A stretch of 64,000 nucleotides of DNA from the NCBI RefSeq assembly GCF_003254395.2, contig NC_037640.1, positions 840,501 to 904,500 on the forward strand. Reading direction: 5' to 3'. Every line of letters begins with the position of its first letter. Position 1 is the stretch's first letter. Below are positions 36,682 through 49,390 of this stretch, in pieces. The position numbers and the translations under genes were made by a program. Below the pieces are notes generated by a model that was not told the origin of the DNA, ran no database searches, and worked only from the letters and a program-made list of their open reading frames with translations. The DNA comes from Apis mellifera (Eukaryota > Arthropoda > Insecta > Hymenoptera > Apidae).

Positions 36682-38017
36682 TATAAATGATAGATGGAAA
36701 AATATATAAAACGATAAAAATAATAATTAAAAATGAAATATTATATATATAGATTAACCTTAAAACAATAAAAATAAAATAATTTCAATAATTTATCAAA
36801 AACGAGAAAAATTACGAATTCAAATTCGTTAAAATTTGATTTATCATTCTATAGATAAAAATAAGATTTTTTCAAAACTTTATTATATTTACAATTCAAA
36901 TCATATAAATACTTTTAAAAAATAAGCAAATAAGATATTGATTTCACGATGAAAAACATATGATTGAATATATGAAAAATGTTATTCAAGAAGAATTTAA
37001 AATTAAATTAATTCTTATAATTTATATGCTAAAATTTATATTCGAAAACACAAATGATAGCATTGATAAGCAAATATGATTTTACATTATGAAAATATAA
37101 GTGCAATAATAGAAATTTACATCCAAAATTAATATTATTTTAGAAGTATTTTCAAAAAATATAAAATTGATGTACAAAAATTTTTAACATAGTATATTCG
37201 CTATATTAATATCCATATTCATAGTGCATAAAATTTTAATTTATTAAATCATGAGTCAATGATAGTAAAAAAATGATCTTTTAATCGATTAAACAACATT
37301 CTGAAGAAACAATTGAAACTCGACATAAACACATTTATTTGTACAAACAACATTATGCGCCAAAGGGGTCCAAATATATAGGAATATATCATATTCTACA
37401 ATGCCGGAAAATAGCTAAGCAGAATATTTATAACAAAATATATGCTCTCACTTTATTCAACTTCTTTTACTATCGCATAAATGGCTGAAGATAGTAACAA
37501 AGATTAATGAGATATAACAAGATGAAATAAAATAGAATAACTTTACAGCATTGATATAATTTCTCAATCAAATTATCATTAAATCATTTATTAAAAAATT
37601 GAATCTTTTCCTTATCTTATACATATTATTGTCATGATTAAAATATACGATAGAAAATGTTATGCTTGATTTAAATATTTAATATTATAACGTGTAATAT
37701 ATTTGTAACATATAACGTTTTTAAAGATAAAGAAACTCTAAAGTAAAAAAATTAATACCAAGAGAATTAGTTTTCTCGAAATAATTAATTTTTCAATGAA
37801 CATAATACAATTTTATATAAAGTATAATTTTTTCATTAATTTAATATTTTTATATAGTTTAGTTTAATTTTAATTTAATTATTATTTTGAATCAAAATAG
37901 AACACTATATAATAATATTAAAGATAATAATATTAAAATATTAAAATTAATCAAAAATGAAAGAAAGATAAAGCAATGTCAAGAGATTCTAAAAATATGA
38001 GCGTTATTTTCTAATAT
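36682..38017. other. AT-rich DNA, no gene recognised
   Basis: Mostly A/T. A slightly GC-richer patch at 37320-37480 (for example ATTATGCGCCAAAGGGGTCC) has no open frame or motif I can name. Confidence 0.45.
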
Positions 38018-38019
38018 TA

Positions 38020-39276
38020 GGTCTACCGGAAAGTTCTGTCCGAATCTATGACATCATTTTCGCCACGTAAGCACATGTTTATTTATTGCATGTTCGGCTC
38101 TATATTTTTATCGCTTAATGTATACATACTGACGTAGCAAATAAACTATAATAAAGTTGATTCACATTAGTCTTAAATGTGAAATGATAGTATACCCATG
38201 GCGACTGATAAAGTTCATTTACGCCACTGTATTTTATACGAATTTCAACAAGGAAGAAATGCTACAGAAACATATAGAAATTTATTGAAAGTGTTTGGTG
38301 AAGGTAGTTTCTGATAGGACATGCAGAAGATGGTACGAAAAATTTGAAACAGGTGATTTCGATCTTTCTGATAAGCCATGTTCTGGGCGACCATCTTTGA
38401 TCGACACCGATGTTGGAGCAAGATCCTTTTCTGACAACATCGGAGATCGCAGAAAGACTTACTTCAGTTCAACAAATCATTTCTGACCATATTTGGAAGA
38501 TAGGATTGGTGTGGAAATATTCAAGATAGGTACATGAATTAAGTCAGAAAAATTTGGATGATCGAGTTATTATATGCACATCTCTGCTTGCTCGGAACAA
38601 AATCGAGCCCTTTTTGAACCGGATGATAACTGGGGATGAAAAGTGGATTACATACAACAACATTGTAAGGAAAATGGCATATTGTGAATCCGGAAAACCT
38701 AGGAACCCCCCCTCCCCCTTCCATTTCTAAACCAAATTTGACTCTGAATAAGAGAATGTTGTGTATATGGTGGGACATTCGACCAATACATTATGAGCTT
38801 TTAAAACCGAACGAAAAGCTCAATTCGGAGAAGTATTGTCAGCAACTGGATAATTTAAAGACAGCGGTCCAAAAAAATATTCAATAGGAAGGACATCATA
38901 CTGCACCACGATAACGCCAGACCACACGCTGCTTTTGGGACTCGTCAAAAAATTGCAGAAGTAGGCTGGGAAATTCTGTCGCACTCACCATATTTCCCGG
39001 ACATAGCACCCTCTGATTATCACTTGTTTTTATCTTTATAAAATTTTTTGACGGGCAAAAAATTCAAAAATGAAGAAGATGTCAAACAAGCACTGGTTCA
39101 ATTTTTCGCATCAAAAGATGAAACATTTTTCAAAAATGGGATATACAAATTGTCTCACGCTGGCAAGAGATCATTAATAATAATGGCAATTATATTATTC
39201 AATAAAGTTAATTGGCGGTAAGAAAAAATTTGTATTTTGTTTTATTCCAAAAACGAACAGAATTTTCCGGTAGACT
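38020..39276 (+). mobile_element. Second mariner type, complete ends
   Basis: Inverted terminal repeats start GGTCTACCGGAAAGTTCTGT at 38020 and AGTCTACCGGAAAATTCTGT at the reverse complement of 39276, with about 21 of 24 bases alike. TA flanks both ends (38018-38019, 39277-39278). At 1257 bp it is near the normal mariner length. The repeats and protein differ clearly from the other mariners here, so it is a separate subfamily and a separate invasion. Subfamily name not assigned. Confidence 0.95.
38198..39205 (+). pseudogene. Mariner transposase pseudogene (second type)
   Basis: Starts MATDKVHLRHCILYEFQQGR. A 2-bp loss near 38304 breaks FGEGVVSDRT; the correct frame then reads SDRTCRRWYEKFETGDFDLS. 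A small deletion near 38413 removes residues after DTDV, and TAG at 38526-38528 replaces Trp of WVPHEL. A C-rich insertion near 38705 and a loss near 38885 cause further shifts. The D34D triad is present: TGDEKW Asp (38635-38637), HHDNARPH Asp (38910-38912) and IAPSDYH Asp (39015-39017). A 1-bp loss near 39155 moves the C-terminal RWQEIINNNGNYIIQ out of frame before the stop at 39203-39205. It cannot make a full transposase. Confidence 0.95.
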
Positions 39277-39278
39277 TA

Positions 39279-40229
39279 ATATATATTATACCTATATATA
39301 TTACTACAAATCAAAGACTTTCTCATATTGGATTGATTCTTGATTATACGTACGCCAATACAAAATAATATTCATCGATAATTGATCTCGGCTACAATCA
39401 TTCATCAGTCTATCGACTTTTTCCTATGCTAATGATCAAGTTATGTTATATATATAATATACAGAATTTTTTACTTTCAATACAACACAGTATTAATCAA
39501 TCATCAAAAAGTGAAGGCGATTTAACATACATACATCACATATAATATAATAATAAAAAATTAAAAATATTGTGTTTAATTATTCAATTCATTAACCAAT
39601 ACTGCTCACACAATATGTAAAATTACAAACAATTTGCACATAACAATTGTGAATATTTGAAATATTTAAAATTCTCCGAAACAATTATTTCAATATCAAT
39701 TTAATTTTAATTTAGTATTAATTTTGATATTAGTTTATATTAGTGATGTAATATTATTGAATTTTTTTTTCTTTAAATTAAATATATTATATATAATATT
39801 ATGGGGAAAAATAGACAAATTATATATAAAAGAATATAGTGCGAAATCTCGTCAAAAAATATGATAAAGAAGCTAATAATAAAAATCTTCTTCACCTATT
39901 AAGTCAAGTAAACAATCATATTAAATAATCAATCAAATATATCAGTTTTTTCTTCAACCGAATTATAAAATGTGGAAAAAATATATTAATTTTGAAGCTA
40001 AAAAAGAAACATCATTAGAGTAAAATCGATTCCGAATAATTAAAAAGAAGTTTTATTCTATTCTGAGAAGAAAAAATATAATAATTATTCATGACTTTTA
40101 TGTTATAAAAAAAAAAATCATGAAATTATGAAAAATATTACCTGAAATTCAATTATTTTTCATGGTAAAAAACGAGCTTGTATATTTCATTGAAAAATAT
40201 AGAATTTGAAGTATTAATTAAGTATTATA
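39279..40229. other. AT-rich DNA, nothing recognised
   Basis: The part to about 39440 is slightly less A/T-rich (CGTACGCCAATACAAAATAA region) but has no open frame. The rest is low complexity. Confidence 0.45.
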
Positions 40230-40745
40230 AATTGATAAAGTATTAATTAAAAAACCAACATTATAAATTAAAGAGGAAAGTTTTTAAAAAGTAAATTGCT
40301 GCAGAAAAATAAGATGAAATATTATATATATCGAGGAAACATAAATAGATAATATCTGTTTTGATAAATGTTAAAAGATGATTCAGGTATACAATAAGGT
40401 ATACAAGTCGAAATTCTTATTATCAATTAATAATTTTTTATATAAGATTTATCACCAAATATCTGTTAGAAAAATTAGCTAATTTTTAAAGCAGGTTATT
40501 TATAGCTAAATGAATAAAAATGAAAAAGAAGTAAATATAGGAAATAATCTAACAATCTATCAAATATAATAAAAAAATAATGAATAATAATGGCCATTCA
40601 GTTAACATCATCAATATTAAACAAACCAATCTTTTTAAATATTTTAGAATAAGATATTTTAAGTAAGAAAAAAGATATAATAAATTGACTATTAAGAAAG
40701 AGAATTTTATGTTTCGAAGATATTTGAATTAATATAATTATTATA
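40230..40745 (+). repeat. Dispersed repeat R2, copy 2
   Basis: Aligns with 5500-6000 in the same orientation (GCTGCAGAAAAATAAG, TTTGATAAATGTTAAAAGAT and AATTGACTATTAAGAAAGAG blocks in the same order). It ends about 115 bases before the large direct repeat R1, so it may be part of the same composite element. Confidence 0.5.
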
Positions 40746-41540
40746 ATTAATAAATTAAAATAAATGGCAATTTCATGGTATTAAGATTATTATCTTACAT
40801 GTGATAACTAAATGAATCTCATGGAACTAAAAATCAAAAAAATTAATATATAGAATTGATTTTATTAATAAAACGATTTTAGATAATATTACAAGTAATT
40901 TTGTCTCTCTTATGAAATAAATCCTGATGAATTGCAACAATATTTTTGATACGATTAAATATTTTTATAATTAATTGTAAATAATAATATATATCAACAT
41001 CAATCTACATAGTTTTTCGAATTTTAATTTAGAAATTCGATTCTAGATAACTAGAAAAAATTAGAAGAATTACTTGATGTATAAATATATTACTATAAAA
41101 TTATCCAAAAGATCGTGGGCTTTTTTAATTATACTTGATAATTCCAATATCTAATCTCATCCACATTCAAGCACACCAGAAGGAAATAATTCATGGTTCA
41201 TCATCAATCATTCAATCCTCTTTAAGGAATAATTATTTTCTTAGATCCTATATTCAGTTTTTCGGAATTTTAGAATAATGGAAAAAACCTCGAATTAAGA
41301 AAATAATATTGCGCAGAAAAAATCATTATAATTTTTTTGAAAATTAGAATCTATTGTTTGAAAAACTTTAGACTTTTGCTTAGAATACTCTTAATCGTTG
41401 TAAAATATTTTTATTAGTCTTCTACAACATTTTGTACATTGTAAACTTTAGTAAACTAATCTACTAATAGAGTAAATAAGATAAAAATAAGATTTATTTT
41501 ACATTTTTTCATAACCGTGGAATGATTTTTTAAATTCGAA

Positions 41541-41567
<27 letters not shown>
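41541..41567. repeat. (AT)n microsatellite
   Basis: About 27 bases of AT dinucleotide in R1 copy 1; the matching place in copy 2 has only ATGCATATAG. Confidence 0.95.
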
Positions 41568-41572
<5 letters not shown>

Positions 41573-42972
41573 TGTTAGTTGATACATAACATGCAAGATT
41601 CAAATCTCGAATAATCTACGAAATTAACTAACAGAATAAATTGAAAAATTAGACACATTCCATTTTTGCAATTAATTATTTTCAATTAGTAATTATTATA
41701 AAAAATCATTATAAAAATTTCCATAATATGAAATCTTTAGAAAAATTATAATAGCCTTTTTCTCAAAAGCAAAGGAAAAATTTATAAATACAATTATCTT
41801 TAAATCCAAATATATTCTTTTTCTCTTTATTTATAACTTATACATGAAACCGGCATATGATTTTTACATATATCATGCATAAAAAATTATTTATATTATA
41901 TACATGTTTAAATTATGATTTTATAAGATAATAATATGTTAAAAAAATTGAAATGAAAATGAATGGAAACTTATAGAAAAAATAATTAGATTAATTAAGT
42001 TAATAATGTAATAATTAAAGCTGATTAAAAAAGAAATAACAAATATATGAGTACACTTATTCAATTTTATCATATTATATATTATTATATTTAGAACTTA
42101 TTAATATATTAAATAATAATATAAAGATCAATTATATTTCTACAGATCTTTGCCAGGACTTAAAAATAATTTCAATTATTGATTTTAATTTAAATCTCAC
42201 AATGAAAATCAAAAAGAACTATTTTGCACTTTTTATAAAAAAATGAATTATTTATTGCAATCATATTGATTTCCTTTTTTTAATAAAAAAAAAAATAATA
42301 AAAAACATTAAAAAATTTAATAAAATCAATATAATAAAATAATATAATTTAATATCATAAATCATAAATGAAATAAATAAATAAATCATAATCATAAATC
42401 AAAAAGAAAATATTTATTATCTATATCAAAATAATAATAAAAATAAGTAGTGAATTATAGGATAATTATTATTATATACCTTTTTTTTTAAACTCAAAAT
42501 AGAGAATTCAAAATAGAGAAAATATTATATAATTTAAGAAGATTAATGAAATATAATATAGAATAACCACCGAAATAATCAAGAAATACAAATTTTTTTT
42601 TACAAAACAAAATAAAATTAGAAAAATTCAATAATATAAATTATGAAAATGTTAAGAAATAATACATGTTTATATTTTTTTTTTTTTAACAATGATGTGT
42701 AAAAAATTTTCTCCGTTATAACTAGCTAATGTTCTCCTATGATTTATAACACCGTGTGTCGCACACTATATAATTATTCTATCAACATAAATTTTAAATA
42801 TTCATTTATCTTTAAATGATTGATATATTGTAACAACAAGAACTAAATTTTTGTTAGTAAATTAAAAATTAAAATTATAATATATTTAAAATGAAATATA
42901 TTTATAAAATTAAATATATTTAAAAAAACTAAAGTGTTATGTTTTTTACATTATAATTTAAAATAAAATAAT

Positions 42973-42976
<4 letters not shown>

Positions 42977-43009
<33 letters not shown>

Positions 43010-43041
43010 TGATGATTATTTATACTTTCTCCTTATATATA

Positions 43042-43132
<91 letters not shown>
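42977..43132. repeat. Cluster of three (AT)n tracts
   Basis: Tracts at 42977-43006, 43045-43086 and 43090-43132. The first is flanked by ATCATC and GATGAT and so forms a perfect inverted repeat. Copy 2 of R1 lacks these expansions. Confidence 0.95.
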
Positions 43133-43138
<6 letters not shown>

Positions 43139-43979
43139 TAATAAATATATAAGATTTTAAGATTTTGATATGCGAATAATAATAATATTTATCATGCGAC
43201 AGTCACTTGTCATCATCATATATAGTTCATACTAAGTTATATAGTATATAGTATCATACTAAGTTCAACGAATCATTTCAAAAAGTATAAACAAAATGGT
43301 TGTTAATATTCACATTATTAATACTATAATTATCAAACGACAATCTAATATTGCGAAATAAATTGTAATGGTTCCTTGTCGAAAGTTTTTATAGGCAAGA
43401 TCGGAAATCTAAATGATTTGTAAATGCACGCAATTATAAGAAAACTTCAAGATATACTTTCTATTTTTTTTAGTAAAAAGTTAAAAAAAGAATAAAAACT
43501 TTGTCCTTTATGGAAAGGACTAATAAACGATCAGATTTTTACGAAAGCATTCAAAGCATAAATTTTGTTTTCTTTATGTCGTTTTTAAATCCTGATTATG
43601 AAAATTATTGAGAAAACGTTTATATATCGCTTATCAAAAAACACATATAAAAGAACATTAAAAGAACATATATTAGTTCAAATGAAAAAAAATAATCTTT
43701 TTTTAAGAAATCTGAAAAAAAAAAACAAAAAAGAATTCAGAAGAATTAATTAATATAATAAAAATGCTCGTATTGCAGAAATTTCTGAAAGATAAATATT
43801 ATATACATATGCATTTTAATAAAATACAATATATATTTCAAGAAAAACATTTAATTTTGTGCATTCGTCAATTTATTTATATTATTTATAGAGAAAAAAC
43901 ATATATCAAAAAAAAATATTGTCTCCAAAGATATTAAAAAATTTCTGAAAAAATATTGATTTTGGCGAGAATTTGTTTA

Positions 43980-44688
43980 TCATTAGACAAATAATTCATT
44001 AATTTATTAATGCACAATAAAAAAAAAGGCTTAGAAATTTTATAAATACCGATTCTAGTTTTAAAAAAAATTCATTCCATAAACTAATAAAAAATAATTT
44101 TAAATTTACTCAAGGATGAAATAATGTTTGAACGATAGATAAGAAATTGTTGTTTGGAAAAGAAGTTATTTACGATAAAAAAAAACAAGTGAAAAAGACT
44201 AATTTATTATCGTATTTATTACTTGGATGAAAGTTGGATCAAAGTAGGAAATACGAAGAATACAATATGGAAGGATTTGATTGTAACATTAGCTCGAATT
44301 GCATATTCCAATGGCTTATCAACTGGTTTAAAAAATTCTTTCGAAAATAGGAAAGATAATTATAGTATCAGATTCTTTGCAAGAATTTGTATTTTTAAAA
44401 CAAAAAAAAAAAAAATACAAATTACTATGAAAAAAATGCATCAAAATTTGAAGAATTAGTTTCAAAAATGAATGAAAAAATTGAAGAACATTTAATTAGT
44501 TAATGGATAATACTCTCAGAGTACTATTATACTCTGTACTATTAACTGAAAAAATTCCTAATTCAGAAAAAAATAAATATTCAACATTAACAACAAAAAA
44601 AATAAAATTCATAGATAATATATTAAAATTAATTGCTACATCATCAAACAGCAAAAAATAAATGATACTTTCATAGTAGATAAAATAT

Positions 44689-44722
<34 letters not shown>

Positions 44723-44860
44723 TAACTTCCATCATATCACTGTGAATAAACTCAATAGAATTATATGTATATAAAGCTTAAATAAAAAAATTATACAACC
44801 AAAAATATTACTTTCAAATTTTTAATTATTTAATGTTAAAAATTTTTAATGTTAAAAAAT
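43980..44860 (+). pseudogene. Sailor-like DDE transposase, best-preserved copy (copy D)
   Basis: Plus-strand motifs in order, in changing frames: SFKKNSFHKLIKNNFK and VVWKRSYLR (N-terminal region, 44060-44180), then YLDESWIKVGNTKNTIWKDL with the first catalytic Asp at 44226-44228. Next come ARIAYSNGLSTGLKN, YYEKNASKFEELVSKMNEKI and MDNTLRVLLYS with the second Asp at 44506-44508, then KIPNSEKNK and STLTTKKIKFIDN. After a 31-base poly-A run, PSYHCE-like and NSIELYV pieces contain Glu at 44758-44760. The second Asp to Glu distance is about 84 codons, unlike the 34 of Tc1/mariner. From memory this fits the DD82E Sailor group or a related DDE_3 family. Many stops make it inactive. Confidence 0.75.
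44690..44720 (+). repeat. 31-base poly-A run
   Basis: Uninterrupted A run inside the Sailor-like copy D, between the second Asp and the final Glu block. It probably grew by slippage and adds codons to the apparent spacing. Confidence 0.95.
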
Positions 44861-45430
44861 TTATTTTCCAAAATAGTGAACTCCAACGAATAAATTACAT
44901 ATTATTACGAATTTTGAAGACAAATTTTGATAATTAGATTAGAATAATTGAAGCAGCAATAAAACCATTCATTACAAATTTAAATGATTTCGATTAATTG
45001 GAATCAATTAATTTTAATTCAGAATAAAGAAATATTAATCATATATAATTTTTTTTATTGTTGAATACCCAACTTCGATAGCTTTGGTCGATTCATGTGT
45101 ATTGTGAATTATCCTGATTCTATGAAATCTTATCGCCAAAATAAAAGTATACAAAGTATATAATTAATCGGCAGGAAAAAATTCTTTAATACATTTAACG
45201 CATCTTCCTCTCTTTGCAGTTAGATGCATATAAATATTCAAGTCGAATTCAAGACAATAATAACAAACAGTAAAAAATGAAAAAAGAGAAGAAAAGCAGT
45301 TGATTAATCGACAAGTCAGACTATAATAAATTTCCTTATGGAATTATTATAATTCGTGCGATGTTGAATGAATATAGAATATTATAAATTTGTATGTTGA
45401 TCTTTTCCCATCCGAATTCCAACAATATTA
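44861..45430. other. Segment between the two R1 copies
   Basis: Probably contains the 3' end of the first Sailor-like element, but its terminal repeat could not be identified. The part 45070-45330 is less A/T-rich (CAACTTCGATAGCTTTGGTC; CTTCCTCTCTTTGCAGTTAG) and has an acceptor-like CTCTTTGCAG, with no long frame. Confidence 0.35.
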
Positions 45431-48400
45431 TATTAATAAAATTATTTTATATAATATTACAATTTTGTCTGCCTATGAAATAAATCCCAATGAATTGCAA
45501 AAATAATTTTGATAATTGTGATCAAACTAATTATAGACGATAATATATGCCAATATCAATCCACAAATTTTTTTGTACATAAATATAATAAAATATCCAT
45601 TATTTTTTATTGGACAATTATTAGAAAAAAGCACAGAACGTGAGATACAAAGATTTTAAAAAATTTTTACAGAAAACAAATATTTAAGAATTAATATATA
45701 AATGAAGATATATTTTATGTGAGTTTATAAATAAATTATGCTAAAATAATTTTTTTTGGTTTTTCAGGCCAAATATTACAACTATGTGCATCATTTAAAA
45801 TACAAAATTATTTAAATATTTCATTATTATATAAAAATTTTGCAAGAATTAACGTGTACATAATTATCTTAGATCTACAACTTCTTTATAATTGATAATA
45901 AAAAATTTCGAAATTTAATACATATTTCAAATTTCAGAATGAAATGCTACTTTATAATATTTTTATTGAACGATATATAATATAATAATATATTATAATA
46001 TAATAGATGTATGAGGAAATAAAAAAAGAAATTAAAAACTAAATATATATGAATATTAAAAAAGATTAAATATTTTTTATATATTTTATATATATGATTT
46101 TTATATTTATTTCTTTAATGTTTAATAAATTACATATTAATTAGCATCATTGTTTATAATAAAATTTCAATAGCATTAATTATTGAACTGACCATTAAAC
46201 ATGCAGTTTATGTTACATGCAGTTACATGCAGTTTAGAATTATTTGTCATTAATTTATTGTACTATATTTCAAAAGATTTCAAAGATAGTAAAAATATAT
46301 TAAATTTAAAATAATTAGAAAACATATGTATATTAAATATTATAATATATTAAATAGTAATAAATTTGTTAACAGAGAAGAGAATAGAATATTTATTAAA
46401 TAAAATTAATTATATATTTTTTTAATGATAATAGTCTAAATTTAATTAAAATCATTAGTATATATTCTCTATTGGTTTTTTGTGCAATTGACAGGCATAA
46501 TTTTTAGAATCTTTAGTTTAAAAATTTAATTTCAAATTTGAAAAATTTAGAAGATTATTTGATGTGTGAGTGAGTAATATGTCATTATAAAATTATTATC
46601 CGAAAGATTATAGACCTTTTTTATCTTATATATACATAATCTTCGATAATTCCAGATGATTTGATATCTAATCCTATCTATTGATATCCAATCCTAGCCA
46701 GACACATCACGATTACGAGCACACTGGAAGGAAATGATTCACAATTAATTATCTTTAAAAAATAATTTGTTCTTTTCGGCCCTATATTCCGATTTTCAGA
46801 ATTTTAAAATAAGAAAAAATCTCAAATCAAGAATATAATATTGCGCAAAAGAAACCAGGATCTTTTCGAAAATTAAAATCTATTGTTTATCTTTCTCTCG
46901 ATTGTTGTAAATCATTATTATGTTCATACATTTTTTAAATCATTTTATAATTTATATTAAATTATAATATATAATTATAATGTATATTTTAAACTTCAAT
47001 AAATCTAATAATAAATAAAATAAAAATAAAATAAATTTAATTTATTTTATTTTATTTTTTTTTTTCTATAATTGCGAGATGATTTTTCGAGTTCGAAGTA
47101 TGCATATAGTTAATTGTAATTGATACATCATATGCAAGGTTCAATAAGTACCGAATAATTTACGAAATTAATCAATAGTATGAATTGAAAAATTGAACAC
47201 ATATTTCATGTTTTGCATGTTATCTTCAATTAATAGCTAAATCATCATCACAAAAAATTTCACAATAATGAATAATATAGAATAATAATAGTCTTTCTTT
47301 AAATGCAAAAAAAAAAAGATTTATGAATATATAATTATCTTTAAATCAAAATACATTTCCAACTTATTATAAAAAATTATATTACAAAATCGAAATACGA
47401 TGGAATTTTATACATTTCATGTTTAAAAAACTATTATATAGATCTTTAAATATGATTTTACAAGATAATAATATATCAAAAAATAAAACAAGAATGAATG
47501 CTTATAAAAAAAAATCTGATAGAAAAAATAATTAATGTAATAATTAAAGAGCTAATTAAAGAAACAACAAGTATATATTATAGATTATTATGTTTAGAAC
47601 TTATTAATGTATTAAATAATATATTAATATAATACAAAATGAAAAAAATTGGTGATATTTCTGAACATCTTTGCTAAAATTTAAAGATAATTTCAATTAT
47701 TAATTTTAATTTTAATCTCACAGTAAAAAAAGAAATATTTTGCACTTTTTATAAAAGTATGAACTATTTATTGCAATCATATTGACTTCCGTTTTTTTAA
47801 CAAAAAAAATTATTAAAAATATTAAAAAATTTAATAAAATTAAATATAATCATAAATCAAGATGAAAATATTTATTATTTGTATCAAAATAATAATAAAA
47901 ATAAGTACTGAATTATAGGATAATGAGCATTATAATCATATCATGAATTATCATAAATAATAATTGTTATTGTTATCATTAATTATTATTATTATTATGT
48001 TATTTTTTTTTTAGACAACTCACATTCAAAATGGAGAAAATATTATATAATTTAAAAAGATTAATGAATTATAATATAGAATAACCACTGAAATAATTCA
48101 TCAAGAAATACAATTTTTTTTTTACGAAACAAAATAAAATCAGAAAAATTCATTATTATAAATTATGAAAATGTTAAGAAATGATATATGTTTATATATT
48201 TTTTTTAACAATAATGTGTGAAAAATGCGTGAATATGTGAGAAATAAATTGTTATTGGAAAATATTAAAGAATTATGTTTAGAATACATTCAAAATATTT
48301 TTAATTTACAGTTAAATATTTATTATATTATAACATATATATAAGATATTATGATATATATGATTATTTGCATTTTCTTCAATCTATAATAGATTTTAGG

Positions 48401-48878
48401 ATATTGATATAGGAATAATATTTATCATATCAAACGATTTTATACGGTCATTCATTATTGTCATGTATGCATAATAGGAATCAAAAAATATAAATAAAAT
48501 AATTTCGTGATATTCGTACGATTAATGTTATGGCTATCGAACAACATTCAAATATTGCAAGATAAGAAATTCGAAGGTTCTTATACGCAAAGTAGAAAAT
48601 CTAAATAATTTATAAATATGCATACAATTACAAAAAAATTTCAAAAATATACTTTTCTTTAGTAAAAAGTTAAAAAAAGAATAAAAACTTTCTTCTGGCG
48701 AAATTACTGGAAGGAACTAAAAAATAAGATTTTTATGAATTATAATATTTTATTCGAAACATACATTTTATTTTCATTATGTTGTCGTTTTCAAATTCTA
48801 ATTATAAAAATTATTGAGAAAATATTGGCATATCAAAAAATACATTTTAAAAAACATATTAAAACAAAAAAAATAATA

Positions 48879-48885
<7 letters not shown>

Positions 48886-48909
<24 letters not shown>
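48886..48909 (+). repeat. Poly-A run
   Basis: About 24 A residues within R1 copy 2. Confidence 0.95.
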
Positions 48910-49084
48910 GTTAGAAAAAAATCAATTGATACAATAAAAACAATGCTTTACAATATTGCAGAAATTTCTACAAAAATAAGTATTATATGTATGAATTTTA
49001 ACAAAATGCAATATATATATCAAGAAAAACATTTAATTTTGTGTGTTTGTCAATCTATCGTATAAAGAAAAAATATATGAAAGA

Positions 49085-49126
49085 AATTGTCTTGACAAAA
49101 TGAATATTGTCTTGACAAAAATATTA
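49085..49126. repeat. Short tandem duplication
   Basis: ATTGTCTTGACAAAATGAAT followed by ATTGTCTTGACAAAA: two units of about 20 bases. Copy 1 of R1 has only one such unit. Confidence 0.75.
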
Positions 49127-49390
49127 AAAAATTTCTGAAAAAATATATATATATGATTTTGACAAAAATTTATTTGTCATTAGACAAATATATGATTTTG
49201 ACAAATAATTTACCAATTTATTATTCAGAAGTATCGACAATAAAAAAAGGTTTAAAAATCTTGTAAATATCGATTTTAGTTTTAAAAAAAGTTTTTTCAA
49301 TAAATTATTAAAAAGCAGTTTTAAATTTACTTGAGGACATAATAGCGTCTTGAACGATAGAGAAGAAATTGTTGTTTAGAAAAATTATTA

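Larger units (their letters stand above)
40862..44165 (+). repeat. Large direct repeat R1, copy 1
   Basis: Aligns block by block with 45431-49390. Examples are GAAATAAATCCTGATGAATT here and GAAATAAATCCCAATGAATT there, CACACCAGAAGGAAATAATT against CACACTGGAAGGAAATGATT, and AATATTGCGCAGAAAAAA against AATATTGCGCAAAAGAAA. The last shared block is AGAAATTGTTGTTTGGAAAA at about 44140. Divergence is substantial and copy 1 carries expanded (AT)n tracts. The right end flows into the Sailor-like transposase, so R1 is probably the 5' and N-terminal part of that element. Confidence 0.7.
45431..49390 (+). repeat. Large direct repeat R1, copy 2
   Basis: Second copy of the unit at 40862-44165, same orientation. 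It is about 650 bp longer, mainly from extra sequence around 45575-46500 that has no counterpart in copy 1. The N-terminal Sailor-like region is present (48560-49385; shared AAAAACATTTAATTTTGTGT). Homology stops after GAAATTGTTGTTTAGAAAAA, just before the block that encodes YLDESW in copy 1. The catalytic core is therefore missing. Confidence 0.7.

Noticed and set aside
38539..38887. Frames 38539-38778 (minus) and 38684-38887 (plus) as separate genes
   Set aside because: The minus frame is antisense of the second mariner. The plus frame is one piece of its broken transposase.
42977..43132. AT palindromes as a replication origin or control region
   Set aside because: They are ordinary microsatellite expansions absent from the paralogous R1 copy.
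44690..44720. Poly-A run as the tail of a retroposed copy
   Set aside because: The run lies between two blocks of the same transposase, so it is internal slippage, not a 3' tail.
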